From Bryobacterales bacterium (lineage in GTDB: Bacteria > Acidobacteriota > Terriglobia > Bryobacterales > Bryobacteraceae), in NCBI GenBank assembly GCA_003517725.1, contig DOZZ01000267.1, positions 2,568 through 14,361 of the forward strand: a DNA stretch of 11,794 nt. Direction: 5' to 3'. This document shows positions 6,008-11,794 of the stretch, one piece after another. A model generated the notes under the pieces. It had not been told where the DNA came from. It made no database searches and worked only from the letters and a program-made list of their open reading frames with translations. How positions within the stretch are numbered: position 1 is the first letter of the stretch; the number at the start of each line of letters is the position of its first letter. The position numbers and the translations under genes are program-made.

Positions 6008-7834
6008 TTATGGCGCGGCAATGGTGATGAACGCGTTTGGCTGCGTCTCGCCGTTGGCCAGTAGCGCGACTACCAGGACATCGCCGCCTGTCGCCACGCC
6101 GACCGGTACCACTACGTTGAACTGATAGACGCCCGGCGCCGTGAGGCCCGCGAACTTCACGGTCGCGGGGAAGCCATCGATCACTACCGTCGGCGTGACC
6201 GGAAGCAGCAACGGCGAGGAGATGACCTGGCCGTTCGGGATGGACGGCGTGGTCGCTCCAAAACCGGTACCGTACATAACGATGATCTCGCCGGGCTTCG
6301 CGCCGGTGGTGCTCACGTTCTTGATCAGCCCCGCCGGGCCGATCAGCGAACCGTCCGCATGCGTGGCGGCGATGTAGTTGTTGCCGGTGGTGGCGTTTGT
6401 GCCGATGGTGAAGAATGCCGGTGAGATGGAGATCACGGGGACCGAGACGCTCGCGCCGGCCAACCCGTTGTTGGTGGTCTGAATTTTCACGGTGGTGCCG
6501 GGCTGTATGTCGGCGGGTACCAGGAAGTTGATTTGCATGCTGCTGACAAAGCTGAGCGGCGCGGGTTCGCCGTTCACCGTGACGCTGACGCCGTTCACCG
6601 TCGTCGGTAGCGTGCTTCCGCTGACCTGCCATGAGCCGGTCATGGTTGAAAGGCCGGAGCCCTTGATGGTGGTCCAGGTATTGGGCGCAATCGGACCAGC
6701 CAGAAAGCTGGCGCCGTTCATAACTCCGGTGCTCAGAAATGACGCCGGAGCCTGGATGCTCCCCAATAGACCATGCGTCTCGACCGGATCGTTAGCCGGG
6801 CCGCCGCCGATGCCGGCCGTGAAGTAGAGCGTGCCCGGATCTTCACTTCTGGCGCCGGACCCAAAGTTGATGGACCACAGGCCGGGAATCGCGATGGGGT
6901 TACCCGCGGCATCCATCAGAAACCCGCGCGACGCGCCGGTAACGGGGTCGAACGCGTTAATCTTGCCATCGCCGAAGTTCGATACCAGCAGGGATCCCGC
7001 GAAAATTCCGAAGGATGACGGCGCGATCGCAAAACCCCAGGGGGAGTTGAGCGGGCCTTGCATAATCAAATTACTCAGCAGGGTTCCGGACATGTCGAAC
7101 ACAGCCACATAGCCGTTGCCGGCGCCCGCGACGTCGTGGTGTTTGGCGCTGTTCTGCAGGGCGTAGGCCACGTATACCTTGCCGCCCAGTACCTGCACGT
7201 TAAACGGCGCGAAACCGGCGGGGATAGCGGTGTCGGCAAAGGCAGAGGTGTTCACCAGGTTGAAGCCGGCGTCGAAAACATCCACCTTCGCGCTATTGAA
7301 GTTTGCCGCAAACAGCAGCGGCGCGGAGGCCGTTCCGCCCAACGCACAGCCCTTGTAAACCGCGCCAGTTGCCGAGCGGTCCGCCAGAATGTGGGCGTTA
7401 GGGGAATCCACCGTAGGGTTCCAGCCGCTGATTACGCCATCCTCCGAGCAAAACAGGAAAACCGCGGGCTTACCGGGCGCTGCATTGAACGCCGCCGTGT
7501 TAGAGCTGAAGCTATTGAAGATAACACCCGTGACCGGTCCGGGAGTCGAGGCGCCGCCGGCCGCCGGAATTTTTACGATCAGCGGAATGGCGGCGCCCGT
7601 GCCGTCGTAAAGAGTCGAGGTTCCGGATTTGTTGTTGCCGATCCAAAACGGGGTTGTGCCGAAGCCGTTGCCCCAGGGATTCCGGAGGTTCGGGTCCTGA
7701 TGATCCGCCATTCCGGGTAGGTCCGAAACAAGATTGTGGACAATGTACGTGTTCTGGGCCGGTAGCGAACTTACGCTGACCGCCAGTGCGGCGCAGATCA
7801 TGGGGGCGAGGCGCATCAGAGTTTTCGGAATCAT
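6008..7834 (-). CDS. Secreted TIGR03118-family protein with Solibacter-type TIGR03437 C-terminal domain
   Basis: This 608-residue protein has a signal peptide (about 1-27, MIPKTLMRLAPM...SSLPAQ). Residues about 28-355 match the TIGR03118 family, with its NLVSDLPG...DPNLRNPWG opening, the FWIGNNKSGTSTLYDG motif and a closing ETHGLLGSI; this is probably a beta-propeller-like domain of unknown function. Residues about 365-608 are the TIGR03437 domain known from Solibacter, starting GVMNGASFLAGPIAPNTWTTI. It contains two similar Ig-like halves (NGEPAPLSFVSSMQINFLVP and DGFPATVKFAGLTAPGVYQF). The frame is open to 8005, but the ATG at 7834 precedes a proper signal peptide and avoids overlapping the divergent dehydrogenase. 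It is convergent with the kinase gene, with 11 bases between them. A direct-repeat box lies 42 bases upstream. The role is unknown; the protein is likely extracellular or surface-bound. Confidence 0.87.
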   Translation of the reverse strand: MIPKTLMRLAPMICAALAVSVSSLPAQNTYIVHNLVSDLPGMADHQDPNLRNPWGNGFGTTPFWIGNNKSGTSTLYDGTGAAIPLIVKIPAAGGASTPGPVTGVIFNSFSSNTAAFNAAPGKPAVFLFCSEDGVISGWNPTVDSPNAHILADRSATGAVYKGCALGGTASAPLLFAANFNSAKVDVFDAGFNLVNTSAFADTAIPAGFAPFNVQVLGGKVYVAYALQNSAKHHDVAGAGNGYVAVFDMSGTLLSNLIMQGPLNSPWGFAIAPSSFGIFAGSLLVSNFGDGKINAFDPVTGASRGFLMDAAGNPIAIPGLWSINFGSGARSEDPGTLYFTAGIGGGPANDPVETHGLLGSIQAPASFLSTGVMNGASFLAGPIAPNTWTTIKGSGLSTMTGSWQVSGSTLPTTVNGVSVTVNGEPAPLSFVSSMQINFLVPADIQPGTTVKIQTTNNGLAGASVSVPVISISPAFFTIGTNATTGNNYIAATHADGSLIGPAGLIKNVSTTGAKPGEIIVMYGTGFGATTPSIPNGQVISSPLLLPVTPTVVIDGFPATVKFAGLTAPGVYQFNVVVPVGVATGGDVLVVALLANGETQPNAFITIAAP

Positions 7835-7876
7835 CCTTACTGGATGACACCGTTTGGCGCGAGAGTAACTGCCAAG

Positions 7877-7894
7877 ATGTAAATATCCTGTAAA
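7877..7894. promoter_or_regulatory. 11-bp direct-repeat box 3, in the 7835-7975 divergent region
   Basis: ATGTAAA at 7877-7883 and CTGTAAA at 7888-7894 share the core TGTAAA and start 11 bp apart with a 4-base gap, the same geometry as the boxes at 1071 and 1125. The pair is 42 bases upstream of the TIGR03118 gene start, with the same orientation relative to that gene as box 1 has to the cytochrome gene, and at a similar distance. It is also 81 bases before the dehydrogenase start. It may be a further site for the OmpR-family regulator. Otherwise this 141-base region shows only an AT-rich core and no small gene. Confidence 0.5.
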
Positions 7895-7975
7895 AAAGTT
7901 GTGCTGGCGCGGTTTGGTTCGCGGCATCACGTTGTGCCGTTTCGAGGCACCGGCGGTCTGGGCGACACTGAAGCC

Positions 7976-8980
7976 ATGCCTATCGAAGCTTATGCCGCGC
8001 ATCAACCGAAGTCACAACTGGAGCCGTTCCGCTACGACCCAGGGCCGCTGGGCCCGCGTGAAGTGGAAGTTCGCGTGACCCACTGCGGCATCTGCCACAG
8101 CGACCTCGCCATGATCGATAACGACTGGCAGATCAGCGCCTATCCGCTGGTGCCGGGGCATGAGGTGGTCGGTACCGTGACGGCCGCCGGACCAGAGATC
8201 ACGCATTTGAAGGTGGGCCAGCGCGTGGGCGTGGGCTGGCAGTGCGGCTCCTGCGGCGAGTGCGAATTCTGTGAGTCGGGCCAACCGGCTCTATGCGCGC
8301 AACAGCGCGCCACCATCGTGCAACACCACGGCGGATGGGGCTCGGCGGTGCGCACCACGGGCGACTTCGCCATTCCCATACCGGACGCCATTCCCTCGGA
8401 ATTCGCCGGGCCGTTGATGTGCGGCGGCACCACCGTGTTCACGCCCATGATGCACTATGCCGTGAAACCCACGGCGCGCGCGGCGGTGGTCGGGATTGGC
8501 GGCCTGGGGCATATGGCGCTGCAGTTTCTGAAAGCGTGGGGCTGTGACGTTACGGCTATTTCGTCGACGCATTCGAAAGAAGCCGAGGCGCGGAAGCTGG
8601 GGGCGTCCGACTTTCTGGCCACCAAGGACGAAGGCGCGCTCGCCGGCGCCGCCAACCGCTTCGACTTCATCATCTCGACGGTTTCGGCCGATGTGGATTG
8701 GAACGCCTATGTCAACATGCTGCGTCCCGGCGGCATGCTGTGCATCGTGGGCGTCCCGGCTTCGGATCTGCGCATTGGAGCCATGGGACTGATCCTGTTC
8801 GAACGTCAGGTGGCCGGCGGGCGCACCGGGAGCCCGCAGGACATCGCCAGGATGCTCGATTTCGCCGCGCGCCACAAGGTGCGGCCGATGATCGAGAAGT
8901 TCCCGATGGCGGACGTCAACCGCGCGGTGGCCCACCTGCGATCCGAGAAGGCGCGCTACCGCGTGGTGCTGGAGGCTTAG
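7976..8980 (+). CDS. Zinc-dependent alcohol dehydrogenase, cinnamyl-alcohol/YahK-like (NADP-type)
   Basis: This 334-residue medium-chain dehydrogenase/reductase interconverts alcohols and aldehydes in the cytoplasm. Catalytic zinc ligands are C37 in THCGICHSD, H62 in PGHEVVG and C149 in LMCGGTTVF. The structural zinc site is C93-x2-C96-x2-C99-x7-C107, with an extra C90. The Rossmann motif is VVGIGGLGHMALQFLKAWG (about 171-189). The following strand ends in AISSTHSK with no acidic residue, which in this family favours NADP(H) over NAD(H). The pattern best fits the YahK/cinnamyl alcohol dehydrogenase group, which acts on a wide range of aldehydes; the substrate cannot be read from sequence. The ATG at 7976 gives the family's usual N-terminus; the frame is open back to 7901. 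No strong Shine-Dalgarno is seen. The gene end overlaps the convergent ferredoxin gene by 4 bases. Confidence 0.93.
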   Translation: MPIEAYAAHQPKSQLEPFRYDPGPLGPREVEVRVTHCGICHSDLAMIDNDWQISAYPLVPGHEVVGTVTAAGPEITHLKVGQRVGVGWQCGSCGECEFCESGQPALCAQQRATIVQHHGGWGSAVRTTGDFAIPIPDAIPSEFAGPLMCGGTTVFTPMMHYAVKPTARAAVVGIGGLGHMALQFLKAWGCDVTAISSTHSKEAEARKLGASDFLATKDEGALAGAANRFDFIISTVSADVDWNAYVNMLRPGGMLCIVGVPASDLRIGAMGLILFERQVAGGRTGSPQDIARMLDFAARHKVRPMIEKFPMADVNRAVAHLRSEKARYRVVLEA

Positions 8981-9207
8981 CGCACGATACTGATGGCGCT
9001 GCTGGGGCAGCCCTGGACGGCTTCTTCGATGGCCTTTAGTTCGTCCGGGGTGACGTCGAGCTCCTTTTCGAAGCCGCCGTCACCTTCGGAGTCCACGACG
9101 TTCGCCACGCTGTCTTCATCGAGGCGGAAGAACTTGGGCGCTGAATCCAGGCAAGCGGCCGCGGCGATGCAGGCGGAGGAGTCGATCTTTACCGTGATCT
9201 TGGCCAT
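8977..9207 (-). CDS. Small ferredoxin, three-cysteine type (probable [3Fe-4S])
   Basis: This 76-residue acidic protein has the single-cluster ferredoxin pattern. C13 and C19 lie in SACIAAAACLDSAPKFF, and C67 lies in the C-terminal GCPSSAISI motif. The residue where a [4Fe-4S] ferredoxin would have its second cysteine (position 16) is alanine, so three ligands remain. Family knowledge then points to a [3Fe-4S] cluster, as in small ferredoxins that feed electrons to cytochromes P450 and similar oxygenases. No such partner enzyme is in the window. AAGG lies 4 bases before the ATG, next to the stop of the NIPSNAP gene, which starts only 6 bases upstream of this gene. It is probably the last gene of the osmC-NIPSNAP-ferredoxin operon. 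Its stop (TAA) overlaps the stop of the convergent dehydrogenase. Confidence 0.88.
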   Translation of the reverse strand: MAKITVKIDSSACIAAAACLDSAPKFFRLDEDSVANVVDSEGDGGFEKELDVTPDELKAIEEAVQGCPSSAISIVR

Positions 9208-9213
9208 GTTGCC

Positions 9214-9633
9214 TTACTGTAGTTTCGAAAAGTCCGTGGGAGACATGAACTGGCGGTCGACCTTTTCAACGATTTTGCCGTTCGCTTCGGAGGCCGTTCG
9301 CACCTTGACCCACTCGGGATCTTTGCCAAATTCGTCCCAGTTCTTCATGGCCTGTTCCTGATTGTCGTGGCGCAGGACGTAGGTCAGCGTATCGGGCGTC
9401 TTGTCGGGGATGAAGTAGCCGACGTTGGTCATGCCGTGGCGCTCAAACAGCGCGGTGGTGTGGTCGCGGAAGCGCGTCAGCAGATCGGGCAGCTTGCCGG
9501 GATAACAATGGTACGTTCGCAGCTCGTAAACATGCGTGCTGGCGGCGTGGGCTCGTTGCGCGTGCCAGGTTCCAAGGACCAAACCGGCGCCCAGCAACGC
9601 TATTCCGAAAATTGCCGAAGAGAACTTTTGCAT
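9214..9633 (-). CDS. Exported NIPSNAP-family protein
   Basis: This is a 139-residue protein. Residues 1-31 form a signal peptide or N-terminal anchor (KFSSAIFGIALLGAGLVLG, then ...RAHAAS). The rest is one NIPSNAP domain of the dimeric alpha/beta-barrel ferredoxin-like type: VYELRTYHCYPGKLPDLLTRFRDHTTALFERHGM, GYFIPD, and TLTYVLRHDNQEQAMKNWDEFGKDPEW. NIPSNAP domains are small ligand- or protein-binding folds with no agreed bacterial function. Export sets this one apart from cytoplasmic members. It lies 7 bases after the osmC-like gene and 6 bases before the ferredoxin gene, so cotranscription is likely. No clear Shine-Dalgarno precedes the ATG at 9633. Confidence 0.88.
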   Translation of the reverse strand: MQKFSSAIFGIALLGAGLVLGTWHAQRAHAASTHVYELRTYHCYPGKLPDLLTRFRDHTTALFERHGMTNVGYFIPDKTPDTLTYVLRHDNQEQAMKNWDEFGKDPEWVKVRTASEANGKIVEKVDRQFMSPTDFSKLQ

Positions 9634-9640
9634 GAAACGG

Positions 9641-10114
9641 TTATAGCGTACTTTGCGCCGGCTCGGTCAGCACCGGGAAATTGACGGAGCGGGCGATGAA
9701 GCAGAGGTGGTGCGCGCGTTGGTGCAGGGCCTCGGCTTGCGCGGTGTGGGATGGGTCGGCGAGGGTCATGTGGGGCCGCAGCGTCACCGACACAAATTCT
9801 CCGGAGCCGTCCGGATTGAGGCGCATGGTGCCGGTGGCCTCGTCGGCGTAGGCGGTAACGATTATGCCGGCGTCGGCGCACAGGTGCAGCATGGAAAGCA
9901 TGTGGCAGTTGGAGAGCGCCGCGATCAGCAGCTCCTCGGGATTGTAGCGGGAGGCATCGCCGCGAAAAGCCTGGGCCGAGGAGCAGGGGATGGAGGCGGC
10001 CTTGCCGGGGGCGTTCACGTCGTGGTTGCGGCTGTAGGCGCGGTAGCCGGCCGTACCCTGGCCGAGGTTGCCGGTCCAGTGCATGGCGATGTGGAATTCG
10101 TGATTGCGGCTCAT
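9641..10114 (-). CDS. OsmC/Ohr-family protein (thiol peroxidase-like)
   Basis: This 157-residue protein matches the OsmC fold. NPEELLIAALSNCHMLSMLHLCADAGI supplies the first redox cysteine C70 and glutamates E60/E61, and HHLCFIARSVNFPV supplies the second cysteine C138. The family forms cytoplasmic dimers that reduce organic hydroperoxides using these two cysteines. The opening FHIAMHWTGNLGQGTAGYRAYSRNH is typical of the OsmC-like subgroup with a short N-terminal strand pair. The start at 10114 has no clear Shine-Dalgarno. The gene follows dnaE2 on the same strand after 66 bases, so it may read through from it or use its own promoter. It probably starts the operon with the NIPSNAP and ferredoxin genes. 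Substrate and physiological reductant cannot be deduced. Confidence 0.9.
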   Translation of the reverse strand: MSRNHEFHIAMHWTGNLGQGTAGYRAYSRNHDVNAPGKAASIPCSSAQAFRGDASRYNPEELLIAALSNCHMLSMLHLCADAGIIVTAYADEATGTMRLNPDGSGEFVSVTLRPHMTLADPSHTAQAEALHQRAHHLCFIARSVNFPVLTEPAQSTL

Positions 10115-10180
10115 GTGGTTTTATTGTGGCGCGCAAGCTCAGGCTATGCCCGAATGGCTCTACGTTTACCTCGCCTGATG

Positions 10181-11794
10181 CTAATGGAAGTCGTGCGAGG
10201 GGGCGGCTTCGGTGGGCGACTCCAGCCCGTCCACTTTTCTGGCCAGGATGTGGATCACGCCGTCGACGTTCTGTAATTTGCCTTCGACCAGCAGCCAGGC
10301 ATTCGTCAGAATTTGCATGCGCTGCGTTTGAAACAGATCGGGCATGATGACCGCGTTGCAGATACCGGTCTCATCTTCAATGCTCAGGAACACAATGCCC
10401 TTGGCCGTGCCGGGGCGCTGGCGCACGATGACATTGCCCGCGATGCGTACCAGGCCGCCGGCTGGAATGCGCGCCAGATCGCGCGCCGGCGTGACGCCCA
10501 GGGCATTCATCTGTTCGCGGCGGTAAGCCATGGGATGACGGCCGATGGTGACGCCCGTGCCGCGGTAGTCGGCCGTCACGCGTTCGTCCAGGCGCATCGG
10601 CAGCAGCGGCGATTCCGGCTGGTGCTCCGGGATTTCCGCCAGCAGCGGGCCGACCGGCCTGGTGGCGCGCCCGCTTTGCCACAACGCGTCACGGCGATGC
10701 TGAGCGTCTAAACAGTTGAGCGCGCCGATTTCGGCCAGTCGCTTCATCTCATCGGCGCGCAGCGGGGGCACGCGGCGCGCCAGATCGTCGATATCGCGAA
10801 ATGCCTGGACGGAGCGCTCCGCCACAATAGCCTGCCCGGCCTCGGCGCGAAGGCCGCGGGCGTAGCGCAGACCCAGACGTAAGGCGTGGTCCTCTATGCT
10901 GCAGTTCCAGTCAGAACGCAGCACATCCACCGGCAGCACGCGCAGACCATGCCGCTGCGCGTCTTTGATTAGCACCGCCGGATGATAAAAGCCCATGGGC
11001 TGGTTGTTCAACAGCGCGCAGGTGAAGGCGTCCAGGTAATGCGTTTTGAGATAGGCGCTGGCATACGCCAGCAAGGCGAAGCTGGCGGCGTGCGACTCGG
11101 GAAATCCGTAGAGCGCAAATGACGTGATCGATTGCACGATGGTGTCTTGCACGGCGCCCATGATGCCGTTTTGGGTCATGCCTGCGCGCAGCTTTACCTC
11201 GACCTCCTTCATGCGCTGCTTGGAGCGTTTGGCGCCCAGCGCGCGCCGCAATTCCTCGGCCTCGCCGCCGGTGAAGTTGGCCGCGACCATGGCGATGCGC
11301 AGCAGTTGCTCCTGAAACAGCGGCACGCCCAGCGTGCGCGCCAGCACGGGCTCCAGCAACGGATGCAGGCACTCCACTTTTTCGCGGCCCTGGCGGCGCG
11401 CCAGGTACGGGTGCACCATTTTGCCGACGATCGGACCGGGGCGGATGATCGCCACCTGAACGACGAGGTCGTAGAAGTGGGTCGGCTTCATGCGGGGCAG
11501 GGAAGCCTGCTGCGCGCGGCTCTCCACCTGAAACAGGCCGATGGTGTCGGCCTTCTGCAGCGCGCTGTAGACCTGCGGATCGTTGGCGGGCAGACGGCCG
11601 AGGTCGAGCTCCTGGCCCCAATGATCGCGAATCAGCGTGAGCGATTCTTCTAGCACGGCCATCATGCCCAGGCCCAGCAGGTCCACTTTGACGATGCCCA
11701 AGTCGCAGCAGTCTTCTTTGTCCCACTGCACCACGACGCGGCCCGGCATGCTGGCCGGTTCGAGCGGGACAACTTGATCGAGACGGCCTTGGCA
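10181..11794 (-). CDS. dnaE2: Error-prone DNA polymerase III alpha subunit (DnaE2/ImuC type), C-terminal half, cut by window edge
   Basis: The last 537 residues are visible. The frame is open to the window edge, and its first residues read into the conserved PLEPASMPGRVVVQWDKED motif, so the real start lies beyond 11794 and the internal ATG at 11749 is not the start. Visible parts are the end of the palm with the aspartate of IVKVDLLGLG (the counterpart of the third catalytic Asp in DnaE), the fingers (GLFQVESRAQQASLPRMKP, VAIIRPGPI, VPLFQEQLLRIAM, GFPESHAASFALLAYASAYLK), a helix-hairpin-helix region (MKRLAEIGALNCL), and a C-terminal OB fold (VRIAGNVIVRQRPGTAKGIVFLSIEDETG). DnaE2 does damage-induced, mutagenic lesion bypass, usually with ImuA and ImuB, which would be upstream, out of view. 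I see no obvious clamp-binding motif, which fits ImuB supplying it. Catalytic D-x-D and PHP parts are outside the window. Confidence 0.93.
   Translation of the reverse strand, partial: CQGRLDQVVPLEPASMPGRVVVQWDKEDCCDLGIVKVDLLGLGMMAVLEESLTLIRDHWGQELDLGRLPANDPQVYSALQKADTIGLFQVESRAQQASLPRMKPTHFYDLVVQVAIIRPGPIVGKMVHPYLARRQGREKVECLHPLLEPVLARTLGVPLFQEQLLRIAMVAANFTGGEAEELRRALGAKRSKQRMKEVEVKLRAGMTQNGIMGAVQDTIVQSITSFALYGFPESHAASFALLAYASAYLKTHYLDAFTCALLNNQPMGFYHPAVLIKDAQRHGLRVLPVDVLRSDWNCSIEDHALRLGLRYARGLRAEAGQAIVAERSVQAFRDIDDLARRVPPLRADEMKRLAEIGALNCLDAQHRRDALWQSGRATRPVGPLLAEIPEHQPESPLLPMRLDERVTADYRGTGVTIGRHPMAYRREQMNALGVTPARDLARIPAGGLVRIAGNVIVRQRPGTAKGIVFLSIEDETGICNAVIMPDLFQTQRMQILTNAWLLVEGKLQNVDGVIHILARKVDGLESPTEAAPSHDFH

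Noticed and set aside
5997..6018. Possible bidirectional terminator between the convergent kinase and TIGR03118 genes
   Set aside because: CCGCG and CGCGG form only a 5-bp stem with a 12-base loop and no T-tract on either side.
5901..6632. A 243-codon minus-strand frame across the kinase/TIGR03118 junction
   Set aside because: It overlaps the ends of two well-supported genes in other frames, and its product is arginine/histidine-rich with no domain pattern.
7835..8005. N-terminal extension of the TIGR03118 protein to an ATG at 8005
   Set aside because: It would overlap the divergent dehydrogenase start and place the signal peptide 57 residues inside the protein.
10139..10178. Inverted repeat TCAGGC/GCCTGA between osmC and dnaE2
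   Set aside because: The arms are only 6 bp and 28 bases apart with no T-tract; it could arise by chance and is not good evidence for a terminator.
10911..11726. A 271-codon minus-strand frame within the polymerase gene
   Set aside because: It is a second frame of the same strand; the dnaE2 frame has the conserved polymerase motifs and this one is low-complexity R/G/A-rich.
1..11794. Search for tRNA, rRNA, CRISPR repeats, insertion sequences and attachment sites
   Set aside because: I saw no regularly spaced long repeats, no transposase or integrase frame with family motifs, and no tRNA-like cloverleaf. The almost continuous gene coverage leaves little room.

Overview
The window looks like chromosomal DNA of an Acidobacteriota bacterium, most likely of the Solibacter/Bryobacter group. 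The main clue is the secreted protein at 6008-7834: it joins a TIGR03118-type N-terminal domain to a C-terminal domain that I recognise as the Solibacter-type TIGR03437 domain. The high GC content, the dense gene packing, and the pairing of a DnaE-type error-prone polymerase with OsmC and NIPSNAP genes fit this but do not prove it. I see no tRNA, rRNA, CRISPR array, insertion sequence or phage gene, and no gene-free stretch longer than about 190 bases.

Region 1 (56-5996) is the most distinctive part. A decaheme c-type cytochrome of the MtrA/DmsE type (minus strand) diverges from a tightly packed five-gene plus-strand operon. In order the operon encodes an OmpR-family response regulator, a receiver-only regulator, an outer-membrane beta-barrel with a coiled-coil N-terminus, a periplasmic protein with a type 1 copper site, and a membrane histidine kinase. 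Neighbouring genes overlap or nearly touch. Together they suggest a regulated envelope electron-transfer or redox-sensing module: periplasmic hemes, a copper protein, an outer-membrane barrel and a dedicated two-component system.

Region 2 (6008-8980) holds the secreted TIGR03118/TIGR03437 protein (minus strand), divergent from a zinc- and probably NADP-dependent alcohol dehydrogenase (plus strand).

Region 3 (8977-11794) is a minus-strand run: the C-terminal half of an error-prone DNA polymerase (DnaE2/ImuC type, cut by the window edge), an OsmC-like protein, a signal-peptide-bearing NIPSNAP protein and a small three-cysteine ferredoxin. The last three are separated by only 6-7 bases and probably form an operon.

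The best unexplained signal is a repeated operator-like motif. Pairs of a TGTAAA-type heptamer spaced exactly 11 bp apart occur in both divergent intergenic regions: 1071-1088, 1125-1142 and 7877-7894. Head-to-tail half-sites at about one helical turn are the usual target architecture of OmpR/PhoB-family regulators. The motif pairs lie upstream of the cytochrome, of the regulator operon itself, and of the secreted TIGR03118 protein. This suggests a small regulon controlled by the OmpR-family regulator encoded here.
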